A stretch of DNA of 64,000 bases, taken from positions 806,001 through 870,000 of the forward strand of contig CBFFRQ010000069.1 in the NCBI GenBank assembly GCA_965644315.1, in the 5' to 3' direction. Of this stretch, positions 1 to 15,100 are shown in pieces. Made by a program: the position numbers and the translations under genes. The notes under the pieces were generated by a model. That model had not been told where the DNA came from. It was given only the letters and a program-made list of their open reading frames with translations, and ran no database searches. Origin of the DNA: Caecitellus pseudoparvulus. Lineage: Eukaryota; Bigyra: Bicosoecida. Position 1 is the stretch's first letter; every line of letters begins with the position of its first letter.

Positions 1-151
1 GGACTGCAGCAGAGCCCCCAAAAGGGCGCCATTTACGCTTTGGAATGGTGCCCTGTCTTGTCCGGCGTAGCAGTAGAAGGTGTGCATTTTACATGCATGC
101 CGTGTGCGCCGATTTTCCTTGTTCTGTGCCCTGACCTGTGGCCGTTGCACG

Positions 152-3100
152 ATGTCGCTGTGCGGCGCAAGCATGCACGCTCGCCGCACCCCCCTTGCCG
201 CAGGAATGGACGCCTGCATCACTTGCCCTGCAGGGGCTTCATGTGGCAGTCTTTCTTCTGCGCCAGTCCCGTGTACTGCAGGCACGTTCTCGCAAGGCGG
301 TGCCGTGGCCTGCACTGGCTGCCCTGCTGGCCTGTACACTCAGCTCACGGGGCAGGCTGCTTGCCAGCTGTGCCCGGAAGGGCATCAATGCTTCAACCCC
401 TCGGCGGCCCCCGATGCCTGCCCTGCAGGCACATTTGCGCCTGCTGGCTCATTCCTGTGCCAAGCTTGCCCTGCAGGCAAGTACTCTGACTCCACTGGGT
501 CTGACGCTTGCACCGTGTGCCCGGCAGGATCACAGTGTGCAGACGCAACGTCCAGCCCGACCTCTTGTACGGCTGGCAGGTACAGCGCCGCCGGGTCCAT
601 CGCCTGTGCCTTGTGTACATACGGTACACGTTCCTCGTCGGACTTCACGCACTGCGAGCCGTGCCCGGCAGGCAGCGCGTGCTCTGACCCGCTTGTCGCG
701 CCGGTGGCGTGTGGGGCCGGGTACTACTCCCTGCAAGGCAACGACAATGGGTGCCTTCCTTGTCCAGCAGGGACATTTTGCCCCTCAACTTCCTCCAGCC
801 CCGTCGCCTGTGCTGAAGGCACCTTCTCCTTGGGAGCCTCTGACAGCTGCACGCCTTGCACGGCTGGCTTTGAGTGCCTGGACCCGGCTTCGCCACCCGT
901 GGCGTGCCCCAACGGCTTCTATTCAGAAGCGGGTGACATGCGGTGCCGAGTCTGCCCCGCTGGCTTCGCGTGCGCCACCCCGGCCACGTCCCCTGCTCTC
1001 TGTGCACCAGGAACGTATGCACTTGCAGGCTCCACCTCCTGCCAGGCGTGCCCCCCAGGGGAGGCCTGCCCGTCAGCCGCCGTACCACCGCAAGTGTGCC
1101 CTCCTGGTACACACTCTGGCGCATCCGCCACCGCCTGCACGCCGTGCCCAGTGGGCCAGTACTGCCCAGTGCCAGCACAGGCGCCTGTGGACTGCCCAGC
1201 GGGCTCATTCTCCTTGGGTGCGGCGCTCACGTGCACCCCTTGTCCCCCTGGACACTCCTGCGCCACACCAGGAGATGCACCTGTGCCCTGCTCCCCGGGT
1301 ACTTTCGCTACAAGTGGTGCGACTGCCTGCACATCTTGCACCGCTGGGTATTTCTGCCCCAGCACGGGCAACAATCAGCAAGTCGAGTGTCCCCTCGGCA
1401 CATACTCCACTGGAGGGGCTGCTGTGTGCACAGCTTGCCCGTCTGGCCGTGCATGTGCCTCTACTTCATCCTCTACCTCGACAGCATGCCCTCCAGGGCG
1501 CTACTCCGTCGGAGGGCAGGCGTCATGTACACTATGCCCGCCCGGCTACGAGTGCCCTGATGAGCATGGGAATTCTCGAGCGCCTTGCCCGCCTGGGACG
1601 TACTCAGAGGGGGGAGAGGCGTCCTGCATCACATGCCCAGCTGGCTCAGCTTGTCCATTCGTCACATCCTCTGCCAGAATCACGTGTGGTGATGGCTTTT
1701 ACATTTCCCCCGACTCCTCCAAGTGCCTGCAATGCCCGGCTGGCTTCTCATGCTCCTCGGGTGCCCTGGGCACTGCTTGCCCTATCGGCACGTACTCTGT
1801 GGCGGGGCAAGCTAGCTGCACTGACTGCCCTGCGGGGTACCGCTGCTTCTCAACGGATGCCCCTGTGCTGGCTGTTTGCCCTCCGGGCTCGTACTCTGCC
1901 GCAGGCGAAGCAGATTGCACACCCTGCCCAGGCGGCTCTAGCTGTGAGAATCCGGCAGGAACTCCACAAGCGTGCCCTGCGGGCAAGTACGCACCTGAGG
2001 GCTCTGAAGCATGCATTGTTTGTCCTCCGGGGTACTCCTGTGGAGCCAACGTGGATGCTCCGACAGCCTGCCCAGAAGGCAGGTACTGCCCAGCCGGCGC
2101 AACTGGGCCTGTTGCATGCACTGCTGGATACCACTGCCCCCCGCGCTCCGCTGAGGACTTCATGCGAGAGTGCCCAATCGGGTACTATTGCCCAAACGCA
2201 GGGGGCAATTTTGGCCCAGTTGCTTGCGCAGCCGGCAGACGGGGCGTGGTGTCGGGGGCAGCAGCTGCGAGCGAGTGCGAAACGTGCCCTGCTGGCTACG
2301 ACTGCAACGCAGGACAAACTCGAGGGGAAGCCGTGCTGTGTGCTCCAGGCCAGTATTGTCCAGAGGGGGACGCAGGGGCGCCGCGAGATTGCCCACAAGG
2401 CCGCTACAGTCCAACCCCTGGCGGGAGGTCCCAAGTTGCAGCCTGCCTTGTGTGCCCTGCCGGCTACAGGTGCGGCACAGGCGCGGCAGACTTTGACGAT
2501 GACTGCCCAGAGGGTCACTATTGCCCCGCTGGTACTGCTGCTGCCGGGCAAGTTCCGTGCCCAGCGGGTCGTTTCGGTGGGGCTGGCCGCACAAACCTGC
2601 AGTCCCAGGCAGACTGCTACAACTGCACCCGGGGTGCGTACTGCCCCGGGGATGGGACTCCAGATCCCATTGATTGTGCAGCAGGGACGTATAACTCATT
2701 GCCCGGCGCTGACAGCGTTGAGGACTGCATTCTGTGTGATGCCGGGTGGCTGTGTCCAAACCCAGGCACGTACGTCCTGACAGTTCGGTGCTCTCCGGGG
2801 CACTATTGCGACCGGGGCAGCATCACCCTGAACGTTGCTCCGTCGGGGCAGTGCCCCGCTGGCCGCTGGACCACACGAGATGACGTCACACGACCCGAGG
2901 AGTGCACTACTTGCCCGCCTCGCTACCAGTGTGCGGCTGGCACAGGCAGCACTGGGACTCCGCTCCCTCAAGACTGTACACCTGGGTACTACTGTCCTGA
3001 AGCGACGCAGGCTGGTGCAGTGGATGTGAACTTGGACCCGCTTCTGTGTGCTCGGGGGAACGCGTGCCCATGCCCGGCTGGGAGGTACTCCCCTGCCACC

Positions 3101-6100
3101 AACTTGGCCTCGTGGGAAGAGTGCACTGTCTGCCCTCCTGGCAGCTTCTGTTCGGGGGGTGACACTGCAGTCTCTGGGCCGTGCACTGCGGGCTTCTACT
3201 GCCCCGTGGGCTCTGAAGTCAGCACACCCTTCCCGTGCCCCGCAGGGAAGTTCTCGGCAGCCACCGACTTGGTCAGCGAGGATGGCTGCCAGCCCTGCAC
3301 AGTGTCAAACTACTGCCCCGAATCAGCGACAGCGCCGTCCCCTTGCCCCCCCGGTCGCTATGGCAACTTGACACAGTTGACAAGCAGCACAGACTGCGCC
3401 TTGTGCCCTCCTGGTTATACATGTCCAGGGACGGGCAACTCCGCACCGACGCAGTGCGGGACCGGGCGCTACTCTACTTGGGGAGAGGCATCCACTCCAT
3501 GCACGCCTTGTGCTGCCGGGCGCTTCTGCTCTGCAGTGACCACCTCTGCCATTCAGCATGACTTGAATCTGTGCCCCGCAGGCACGCTGTGCACTGCAGG
3601 CACCGGCAAGGACCCGGAGTTTACGAACGAACCCTGCCCGGCTGGGCACTACTGCCCGGCTGGCACGCCAGCAGCTGTACCGTGTCCTGACGGCACGTAC
3701 CAACCGCACCTGGGTGCCAAGTCGGAGCTCGAGTGCTTGCTGTGTCCACCAGGCAGGTACTGTGTGTCTATGGACACGCAGCCTGGCCCACTTTGCTCCA
3801 CTGGACACTATTGCCCAGAGGGCTCCTCCTCGCCCACGCAAGAAACTTGCCCCGAGGGCTTCTACCGGGAAATCACTGGGGGGCAGCAGCAAGCGGACTG
3901 TGCGCTCTGCCCTTCCGGCTTCGTGTGTGGCGTTGCGACGACAGTGCCCTCAGACTGCCCTCGAGGCTTCTACTGTGTGGTGGGCGTCTCTACCCCCGAG
4001 CCATGCCCTCCTGGGACCTTCTCCAACTCCACGAACATTCGACGAGTGGAAGACTGCACCGTTTGCACGCCAGGGTTTTACTGTGACGCCTTCGGGCTCA
4101 CCGAGCCGACCGGGCCCTGTGACGCCGGCTACTTCTGCCTGGGTGGCTCCCCCACCTCCGCGCCAGTGGACTCGAGGGACCCGCTCGGCTCTGAGCCGAC
4201 ACCCATTGGAGGACGCTGCCCTGCAGGAGGCTACTGCCCAGTGGGCTCATCCGCTGCAACTGCGTGCCCTGCTGGTTTCTTTCTCAACGTTACTGGTGCA
4301 ACTTCAGCTGATCAGTGCATTCCGTGTGAAGCCGGCTTCTTTTGCCTTGGGTCCAACGCGGCAGCGCCCACAGCACTCTGTGACCCCGGCTTCTACTGCC
4401 CACAGGGCTCCACAAGCGCCAAACAGGTGCCCACCCCCATCGGGCACTTCACCGAAGCAGGGGCCGCGTTCCCTGTGCCCTGCCCGCCTGGCAGGTACCA
4501 AAACCAGCAGCGTCAAAGCTCCTGTATCGTCTGCGATGCACAGCGATACTGCCCGTACTATGCGACAAACACGACTCTGGTGTGCCCTGCGGGCTTTTAC
4601 TGTCCCGAAGGAACTTCTCAACCTGAGCCTTGCCCTCGAGGAAGGTTTTCCTCCACAGTTCAACTGCAGTCCGCTTTGGAGTGCAGCAACTGCACAGGGG
4701 GCATGTATTGTGGCGATTTCGGGCTCACAGCTCCCAGCGGACAGTGTGAGGCAGGGTATTTCTGCTCCTTGGAGTCGCCGGTGCCAAACCCAGGCTACGA
4801 TGGCTCAGACCCTGTGTACGGTGACGAGTGCCCTGCAGGTTCCTTCTGTGTGGCAGGAACGACAACCCCAGCTGCGTGCCCAGTCGGGCGGTACCAGCCC
4901 GTGACACGGGCGTCTTCATTTGCTGATTGCCTGGAGTGCCCGCCAGGCCGGTACTGCGACTCGTCGGGCCAATCCTCCACCACCGGGGACTGCGCTGCCG
5001 GCTTCTTTTGTGTCGCTGCCGCCGTGAGTGATAGTCCAACTGATGGAGTAACAGGGAACACGTGTCCCCAGGGCTCATACTGCCCGGGGGGCACGTCTTT
5101 CCCACTGACTTGCCCTCCGGGCAGGTATGGCTCCAGTGCTGGTCTCTCCATTTGTGATGTCTGCCCAGCACGGTCAGTGTGCGACGGTACTACCCCCACG
5201 ACCACGCCACCTTGCCCGCAGGGCTCATACTGCCCAGGTGGAACAGATACCAACATTCCTCTGTGTCCACCCGGCAGGTATGGCGCTGCCCCCTCTCTCG
5301 CGTCAGCTGATGAGTGCACCGCTTGCGAGCCGGGCGTGTACTGCTTCTCTCATGGACTGACAACCCCCACGGGGCAGTGTGAAGCGGGCTACTTCTGCAA
5401 TGGCACCGCAGTGGATGCATTCGGACGCACGGCCGTTGGTGGGGACACCTTCCCTTGCCCTGCAGGGCACTTCTGCCCGGCAGGAACCAGTGACATCGAG
5501 GAGTGCCCCGTGGGAACATACTCACCCTCGGAAGGCAACGAAGAGGCAGCAGACTGCCTCATGTGCTCAGTGGGGTCTTTCTGTGCCACACCTGGCTTAG
5601 TGGCACCGACAGGCGACTGCGATGCCGGGCACTACTGTGCCCGGAATGTGACTGTGCCGAACCCTACATCAGGCATTGTCACGTTGCCGTACAGCGGCGA
5701 TGTCTTCACTGGCAGCATCGAAGTGGGCGGTGATGTGTGTCCAGCAGGCCACACCTGCGCTGCAGGCACCTCAATCCCCACTCCGTGCATCGCAGGCACA
5801 TACAACAGTCTCACAGGGCAGACATCTTGCACGCCCTGCGCAGAAGGCCACTTCTGCCTGGAAGGAAGCACAGGGTTTTCCGGTAGCCCTTGCCCAGCTG
5901 GCTTCTTCTGCCCGAATGGTACAGAGTTTGCGACGCAGTACCCATGCCCGAATGGGACTTTTTCCAACACTGAGGGTCTCTCTCGCGTAGATCAATGTGA
6001 GCCTTGCCCAGGCGGCTCATACTGTGGAGGAGTCGCAAACACAGCCCCGGACGGTGTTTGTGCGGCGGGCTTTTTCTGTTTGGGTGGAGCACGCACGCCG

Positions 6101-9100
6101 AAGCCCACCGACGGCGTGACGGGCAACGTGTGCGGAAGTGGCACGATTTGCCCTGCGAATACCACACTGCCGACTTTGTGTCCGCCTGGGTCCTACTGTG
6201 TTGACGAGGTGAGCCAGGCCCCCTGTTCGGCTGGGTACTACTGCATCGGTGGCTCGTTCACGCCGACTCCTGCCGGGCAGCTGAGTGTTTTGGGGAGCAG
6301 CATTGGAGACATTTGCCCCCGAGGGCACTACTGCGTTGCTGGTACGTCTAGCCCCCAAGCCTGCCCTCCTGCAACATACTCCCCCACATTTGGCAATGAC
6401 GCTCTGGACGACTGCCTGCCGTGCCAGCCTGGCTTCTATTGTGACGGAAATGCGACAGTGACGCCGACCCTGCAATGTGGTGCTGGGCATTACTGCCCTG
6501 GGGGTGCCTCCACGCCCACCCAGGTGGTGTGCCCGGCTGGCTTCTTCTGCCCCACTGGCAGCGCTCTCCCTGAGGCCTGTGCTGCGGGCACATACAACCC
6601 TGTCTCAAACGCAAGTGCCTGCCTCACTTGCCCAGAAGGCTTCTTCTGCCCGAACGCCACTGTGACACCTGTCGATTGTCCAGCAGGCTACTTCTGTCCC
6701 AACGGCACAAGTCGGGGCACAGAGGCGCCCTGCCCTCCAGGGACCTTTTCAGCGGCCACGAACTTGGTGTCTGTTGACCAGTGCACTCCCTGCTCTCCCG
6801 GCATGTATTGCGGGGTTGCAGGGCAGAGCGCCCCCACTGGCCCCTGTGATGAAGGTTTTTATTGCGTGTCGGGCGCGAACGTTTCCTCTCCAACTTACGG
6901 TTTCGAATCTGGTTACACTTGCTCCATTGCTGGCTGGGGAGATGGCGACTGCCCTGGCGATGACGGCAATTCGACGGTGCCAGGCACCGGGGACATCTGC
7001 CCGCCTGGACACTTCTGCCCCGCTGGAAGCCCAAACCCCCTGCAGTGCCCGCCTGGAACGTTCAACCCTGCATATGGACGAAGCCAGAACACCAGCGGCT
7101 GCCAACCGTGCACTCCGGGGTTCACGTGCCCTGACTCCGCCACAGTGTCGCCGACTGTGCCCTGCGCTGCGACATTTTATTGTCCTGCGGGTCAGTCTAG
7201 CAGTTCATTGTCGTGCGTCGCTGGGCACTACTGTGACGGAGGGGACGCCAGTCCTATCCCCTGTCCAGCGGGTACGTTCCAGGCGTCCACCGGTGCGTCC
7301 ACTTGCGACCCTTGCCCGGCTGGTTCATACTGTGGAAATGCCACCGTTTCGCCGTCCGTGTGCCCGCAGGGCAGCTTCTGCCCGGAAGGCACCCGATTTG
7401 GCGGGGAGTTCCTGTGCCCCAACGGCACTTACGGCAACTCCTCAGGCCTCTCTTCACTTTCGCAGTGTACCGAGTGCGATGGCGGTCGCTACTGCTTCCC
7501 CTCTGGCCTCACCAGCCCGGCTGGGCTTTGTGATGCTGGGTACTACTGCACCAATGGTAGTGCCACGCGCACACCCACAGCATCTTTCAATGGCAGGGGA
7601 CCTGGCCTCACGGGCCTCTTTGTTGGTGATGTTTGTCCCCAAGGACACTACTGCGAAGCTGGCGTGGCTGCTCCCATTGCATGCCCCGTCGGTACGTTTT
7701 CTTCATCGCGAAGCAACACAGCTTTATCTGATTGTGAGGACTGCACCCCTGGGTTCCTCTGCCCCAACGCGGGGACAATCACGCCCACTGTTGCTTGCCC
7801 TGCCGGTTTCTTCTGCCCTGCAGGGTCATCTGTCGCAGTGAATGCTTGCCCTGCAGGCTTTTTCTGTCCAGGCGGGGACGAGTCCCCGCAGCCATGTCCG
7901 CTGGGAGCGTACTCCAACACCACTGGGCAGAGTGCATGCGAGGCGTGCCCGTCCGGCTTCTTCTGCGCCGGAGCGACGGCTGTCCCGTCAGATTGCCCCC
8001 CGGGTTTCTATTGCCCAATTGGGACTCGTTTCGGTTCAGAGTACCCATGTCCCGAGGGAACCTTTTCGAACTCTTCAAACCTCATGGCAACAGGTCAGTG
8101 CCTTCCTTGCTCGCCAGGCATGTACTGCGGCCAGCCCGCCCTGCGGGAGCCATCAGGGCCATGTGGGCCAGGTTTCTACTGTGGCGCGGGGTCCTCAACA
8201 CCCACCCCCGCTGGGTTCAAGTGCTCGGCTGGCTTCATCTGCACATATGGTTCCTCAAGCCCGACGCCGAGTGGAACCTTCTCGCCTAACTCCATCGTTG
8301 ATGAGGGCTACCCTTGCCCGGCAGGGCACTACTGCCTGGCGGGCGATACGTACCCCCGTGGCTGTGCGCCAGGCACGCAGCAGCCGCTGACAGGCCAAGC
8401 GTCCTGTGACCCCTGCCCTGCAAGTTTGTTGTGCTCGGGAAACACTGCCTTGGGGGAACTGTGCCCTGTGGGCTTTTTCTGCCCCCAAGGCAGCGCACAG
8501 CCGCAAGCTTGCCCAGCTGGGACATTTGGAGCTGCAAGGGGATTGAACTCTTCTGCCTCGTGTGCTACCTGCCCGCCGGCTTCGTACTGTGTGGACGGGA
8601 ATGTGACAGCACCGTGTGCCGCTGGGTTTGTCTGTGGAAGTGGCTCCACTACGCCAACACCTGGCGGCTCCAAGGGAGCTTCTCCCAACTACATCTGCCC
8701 GCGAGGCTTCTATTGTCCTGAAGGCTCCAGTACTGAGTCAGCGTGCCCGCCGGGTACCTTTTCCGCTGCCTTGGGCGCCACTTCGGCTGCTGCCTGCGGC
8801 CCATGCCCGCCAGGATTTACTTGTGCAGACGGCAACCCCATCCCCATTCCCTGCGAAGCAGGGCACTTTTGTCCTGGGGCTGGGCAACAGATTGCTTGCC
8901 CACGGCGGTCGTACAACCCTGTGACGGAGTCATCCAATGTCACGGCTTGCTTGCCTTGCCCGGCCGGCTTCTTCTGTGATGATGAGGGCATTGCAGACAT
9001 CTCATTGTGGAGCTGCCCCCCTGGCTTTTTCTGCCCGGAGCAGACTTCTCAGCCTGTGCAGTGCCTGGCGGGTTCCTTCCGGGACACTCCTGGAGCTGGC

Positions 9101-12100
9101 TTCGCAGAGGAGTGCCCCCCTTGTACAGCAGGCAGCTATTGTCCCACTGGGTCTGTGTCGCCAGTCTCTTGCAGGGGTGGCACGACGTGTCCACCAGGCG
9201 CCACTAATGAGACCGTGTGCCCTGCAGGGTACTACTGTCCTCCGCCTGCCAGCACGAACATCACCGCGCCGATCCCCTGTCCTGCAGGCAGCTTCTGCCC
9301 CGAAGGCTCCGCGTCCCCCACCACGTGCCCGCTTGGCACCTGCTGCCCAGCTTTGCTGTCCTACCCACTGGTGTGCCCCAAAGGCACCTTCTCCCCGCCC
9401 GAGACGTCCCAGGCAGCGCGTACCGACTGTGACATTGCCTGCCAGAGCTGTCCTCCTGGAACATTCAGTGAGGCCACTGATGGAACCGCGTGTGAAGTGT
9501 GCAGCCCTGGCTTTGTGTGCAGGGGTGGCACCAGCAGTGAAGCGCCGTTTTCGATGGAGACTCACAGCGGTTACCCGTGCCCTGCAGGGCATTATTGTCC
9601 CGCTGGGTCTGCGGTGGAGCTTGCCTGTCCCCGCGGCACGTACAACCCTCTGCCGGGCCAAGCCAATGCCACGGCATGCTTGGCTTGCCCCGTGGATTCT
9701 TACAATAATTTGGAAGGGCAAGCCGCCTGCCGGCCCTGCTCCTCCTCAGCGTTTGCTCCAGAGCTGGGATCATTCGAGTGCAAGTGCCGCGGCCAGTACC
9801 GGCACTTCCAGTGGACGGATGGCATGTGCGTTTGTCAACCAGGCTATCACGCGCTCACTGCCGACGGGGACTTGGTCGCCGAGGCAGATGGCGAGGAAGA
9901 CTGCCAGCCCATGACGTTCCCTTGGTGTGAGCTTGGCCAGCAGCGCCTCGCTTCGGGGGCATGTGCTTCCCTGGACTGCGACAGCATTGAGCAGTGCCCG
10001 ACTGGGGCTGGGCGCTTCTTGCCCGACACCGGTGTGTGTGCGTGCACGGGGGCGCTGTCGGGCTCAGATGTCTGCGGGGAGTCATGCCAGGCAACCTCTG
10101 TGAAGCTTGCGATGGACAGGTCCACAGGCGACTTGATTGTCACCGACCCCACCACAGTCCCGCCAAGCTCCAAACGCCTGGACCCTCGCGATGACATCCC
10201 TGGCTTTACAGGCACGCTGTCGTGCGTGGACGCAAGGCAGCGCTGGGTAGCGCAACAGATTAGCGAGGCTGGTGGTGCCGCCTTGGCTCTAGAAGCTGCC
10301 AGCGCTGGGAACGGCTCTGCTGCCGCCGCCAGGTTGAACGCAGCCATCTCTCTGGCTGCTGACATCCCTTGTGACGTCCATTCAGTCTCCCTGTCGTCAG
10401 AAGGCTTCTTGGGAGTTTTCGGGGCAGATGATTCCGTTGTGGGTGCGTCCGCTGGGGCTGGTGCAAGGGCCCGGCGTCGCATGTCAGCATTGCGCTTGGT
10501 CCGAGCCAAACTCGTCGATGCCCAGTCAGATGAGACACTTGCCTTGCGTCCTGAAGCGGCAGCAGCAGCTCGCTCCGAAGCACAGAGCCTCTTGCGTGAC
10601 ATTGCAGCTCTGACAGCATCAGATCTTGCGCATGGAGCTGCCACGTTTGCGGGCTTGGATGTGCCTCCCGGCCAAGAAGCGTACACTCTTCGTCGCCTTC
10701 TTGCCGATGCTTCAGGTATCGAAGGGTTGAGTGTGCTGGCCAACGACACCTACGCTGGAGCCGCTGAGCATCTGCTTGGCTCAGCAGCAACATGGGCGCG
10801 ATTGGCAGGCAGGGGCACCTTGTGGGCCAGGCAGTGGGCCGCTGCTGCTGAGGCTGTGCTGGAACGCCCCCACTCCATCGGCAACTCAGGTGATCCCCAA
10901 AGCTCATGGTGGTTCTCTTCCTCCGTGCGCAAAGGAGGGCGTGACCTGCAGAGCACTGTTTCGAGCCCCTTCGTATCACGACCCCTTACCTGCCTGCAGC
11001 TTGGACAAAGCTTGCTATTCTCACTCTCTGTGCAAAGCGACGGAACCAAGAGCTACCCGGTGTACGTGAAGGATTCATTCTTAAACTCCAACCCAGGATT
11101 TGATTACGGCCCATTCAGGCAACTGCAACAGCAGATGGCGTCCCCCGAATTGGCCGCCAGCATCAGTACGTTTGGATACACGTTCGCACAAGCTGGCACA
11201 TTTGTCTTCGCGTCATCTTCAGACCCCACGAATCAAATCGTCGTCGTGGTCGTGGAAGTTGGCCAGCAGTGTCCCTCGACCATGCAGGGGCTCGCATTCC
11301 AGCCCACTACTAGCGAAAACTTGGTGTCTCTGGGGGTGGGAACGGAGAGCGAGGTGCACCTGGATCCCAACTGGGATTTGCTGGCGCTGCTTTTGTCGGC
11401 GCTGTTCATCATTCTGCTCGCAGTCGTGGCCGGCGTGTACATCTTCAGGCATCGGGCATGGGGCAACGTCTCAGTTGGCTTGGATGCAATGGGTGCTGGG
11501 GAGTCACAAAAGGGCCACAAGGGCGCTATGGCCAAGGAATACCAGGCGCTCATTGATGCAGAGAAGGCCGGGGAGCGCAGCGCAGTTGGCTCGGCCGGTG
11601 ATGCAGAGCGTGCCACAGACGGCAAGACAGCCGGCACCAGACGCTTGCAAGGAGGTGCTGCCGTTGGCTCCGATGAATGGGATGGAGACAGTGCATTGCT
11701 TGGTGGAGACGTGTCTACCTTTGGTGGCGAGCTCATGGATGTGGAGGATGAGGACCTGCGTGAGCTCATCAGGCAGCTCCAGGCACACCATGCGGAGGTG
11801 GCAGAGTCCTTCAAACAGCAGCAGGACGCAGCGCAGGAAATACTGGATGCCTTGCACGAGGAAGCCGACGAGCTGCGACGCATGATTGCTGCTTCGACAG
11901 CTGAAATGGCGGCCGATACTGCCGTTGTCGGGGAAGGTGGCGAGGCTGCGAAGCGGGCGGCTGCCCTGCGGCAGATGGAAGGAGAGCTGCACGGGCGCGA
12001 TGTCATGGCGTCCCAGATGCAGCGTGCCGAAGCAGATATTCAGGCCGCCATTACAAAGCTGGCAGAGGTGCTCAGAGAACAGCCTGAGGCTGTTGCGAAA

Positions 12101-15100
12101 GAAATGCTGGCTGACATCTTGGCGGCTGACGATGACATGGCGAACCCAGCCTTGGCCGGTGCTGCTATTCGCAAGCAGCTGCCTGAAGCGTCTTCCACTG
12201 GTGAAGAGGTCAGCAGGGCCACGCAGTCACTCCGCGATGCCATTGCCAGATTCTCTGACATTGTAACCACTGAACGCAAGCGTAGGGCTGAAGGGCTGTC
12301 CGTGTGGCGGAAGGCCGGGGGCCAAGGTATGCAGGATGCAGCACCTGAGGCCATGGCAGCTTTGGACCGCTACGAAACAGCGCTGGGTCCCATGGACGCT
12401 GCCGTTGCTCAGTACTTGGGCACATTGCGTGCCTTCAGCACAGGCTCTGGGCAGTACCTGACAGCTCAGAGGGCCAGCCTTCGCGCATTCATTGACGAGT
12501 ATGGCACTTCCGCCGAGACGCAAAACGCGGCTGTCATGGAAAAGTGCCTTGTGGGTCACCAAGCCAAGCTTGGAAAGCTCGTCACTCAGCTGTATCATGC
12601 TCTGGAGGTTTTGCAAGGCAGGCTGCCTTCGCTTGGAGCCAGGGTGCGCTCCACGCGGGATGCTGTTGGGCGCAGCACCAAGGCTGCCCTTGTCCCACTT
12701 GCACAGGCCCGCACAGCGGCTGAGGAAGAAGCTAAGGCTGCAGGAATGACTCCGGTAGGCCTTGCTGGCCTTTCAGCCCAGCTTCACCGCCTCATCGAGA
12801 CGCTACAAAACAGCATGTACACTCCTGGCCTCGAGCACGAGGAGGGGGCAGGGGATGGGGAAGACGACGCTGCAACAAGCACCGCTGCTGGCATGCACGG
12901 AGCTGCTGACGGCCTTGTCGCAGCAGTGGACCGTGAAATCGAAGCAGAGAATGCCGAGTTGGAGGCTGCCATTGCAGCCCAGCAAAAGGCGGCGGACGAG
13001 GAGGCTGCAGTTGCAGAGGCTGAGGCTCGCAAGAAGCTCATGGATCGCCTGGCAGACCCCCACATGACGGATGAGGAGCGGCAGCGTCTCTTAGCCGAGT
13101 TTGAGCGTGATCAGAGCAAGGTGCAGGCAAAGCTCGAAGCTGAAAAGCGCCGCCAGGCTGCCGACATGCGTGCAAAGTTACAACAGCGACGAGACGAGCG
13201 CCTGAGGCGCAAACTGAAACGCGCTGAAGCAGAAGCGGCTGATGAACTGCAGCGGCAGCAGCAGGAGCAGGCTGAGGCTCTTGTTGCCGAGCAGGAAGCT
13301 GCAGCTGCCGCGGCCGCTGCAGCTGAAGAGGCTGAGATCGCGGCTGCTGTTGCCAAGGCCCGCACTGAATTAGGCAGCCAGGACGGCACATTCGATGTCG
13401 AGTCAGCCCTGCGCAGACTGCGAGAAGAGTTTGAGGCTGACCAGGACACTGCTGCAGCAGCCCTTGCCGCTGAGCAGGCTCGCCAAGCGACGTCATTGCA
13501 AGGCAAGCTTCGGCTGCAGCGACGGGAGCGAGCGCGTCTCGCTGCCCAAAGGCGCCAAGCAGCCATGGCTGAGGCTGGCGACGATTTCCACGCAGTCTCT
13601 CGTGCGCTGGCAGCGGAAGCTGAAGCCACTGCAGCTGACGGTGACGCTGCAGTCCAAGCGAATGAGCACGCAAAGCAAGAGCAGTCTGCAGCGCTCTCTG
13701 CTGCGATGGCAGAGCAGTCTCGAGCTTGGCAACAGCGCCAGGCAGAGTACAGCGCAAAGCTGGCAGCCCTTGAGACAGCAATCGACGAGGAGGCTGCTGC
13801 CAAGCTGGCGAGTGCCACTGCATCCATTCGTGGGCAGTGGGCTTTGCGGGAAGCTGAGATGAAGGAGCGCCAGGAGAAAGAACTTGCAGCAGCCCCGCCT
13901 GATGAAAGGCCAGCGCTAATCGCCAACCATGCTGCTGAAGCCTCCAAGCTGGCTGCTGGACTCGAACATGCGCTCAACGCCGCTGAAGCTGACATTGACG
14001 CAGCATCTGCTGCTGCCAAGGCGCAGCTTTCGGCAGAGCAAGCCAAGTCTCGCCTTGCTGCGGCACGCCACCAAGGTGAATGGCGGCTGACAATGGCAAA
14101 GGCAGAGCATGAGTTGGACAAGGCAGCTCGTGAGGAGGCGTTGACAGATGAAGTCGCCCACAACCGTGCCCAGCGGGAGCTAGAGCTGGAAGCTCGGCAA
14201 GCTGAAGAAATGGCAGCGGCTACCTCGGATGCTGAGCGCGCAGCCCTCGCCAAGCGCCATGCAGCTGAGATGGAAGAGCTGCAGCGTGTGCTGGCCCGTG
14301 AAGAGGAGGCAAAATGGGCTGCTGCAGAAGACGCCTCCAAGGCCGCTGCGGTGGACCTGGAGGCTGCCGTGCAACGTCTGCGGAACGAATTTGAAAGCGA
14401 AGCGGACACTTTGGCCGGAGCCCTTGCCGCTGAACGCAAACGTCAGAAGGGTGACATGAAGTCAAGACTTGCAGCGCGGAAGACACGTCGTCTGCAGGCT
14501 ATGCGGCGGCGCCAGCAAGCGGAGTTGGCTGCGGCAGCAAGCCCCGAAGCTGCAGAGGCCATCGCCAAGGCCCATGCCGCAGAGGAGCGTGACGTACGCT
14601 TGGCACTGGAAGAGGGGGAGGCCTCCGCATCAGCTGCTTTGGACGCCCAAGCCAAGCTCACGGTCGCTGCCTTTGATGCTGACAAGGAGCTGGCGCGACT
14701 GCATGAGCAGTTGAACGCTGAGGCGGGTGAGCGAGAGGATGCGATGGACCGGGACAGGCGCCGCCAGCGCACAGGCTTGAAGCGAAAGCTTGCTGAGCGG
14801 AGGGCCCGCAAGCTGGCCCGTATGCGCGCAAAGCACGCAGAGGAGCTGGCCCAGGCTGCTGACGAAGCTGCCCGAGCAGCTCTGCGGGCACAGCACGCGG
14901 AAGAGTCCCAGGACGCAGAGCAAGAAGCCCAGGAGCAAGAGGACGCAGAGGTCGCAGCGCTGGAAGCCAAGCTGGACGTTGCTCAAAAACAGCATGAGCT
15001 AGACTACGCACGGGACAGTGAGACCATTCAGGAGCAGTTTGCCGTGCTGCGGTCCCAGGCGGATGACGAAGCGGAGCGGGCACTGGCCAAGGTGCAAGGC

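Noticed and set aside
138-2780. 880-codon plus-strand ORF in a second frame at the start of the window
   Set aside because: It overlaps the Cys-rich repeat gene in another frame and has no conserved pattern; openness follows from the codon bias of the repeats.
9847-14439. Long minus-strand ORFs of 300-440 codons opposite the giant gene tail
   Set aside because: Ala/Ser-rich antisense of the coiled coil; no independent evidence of coding.
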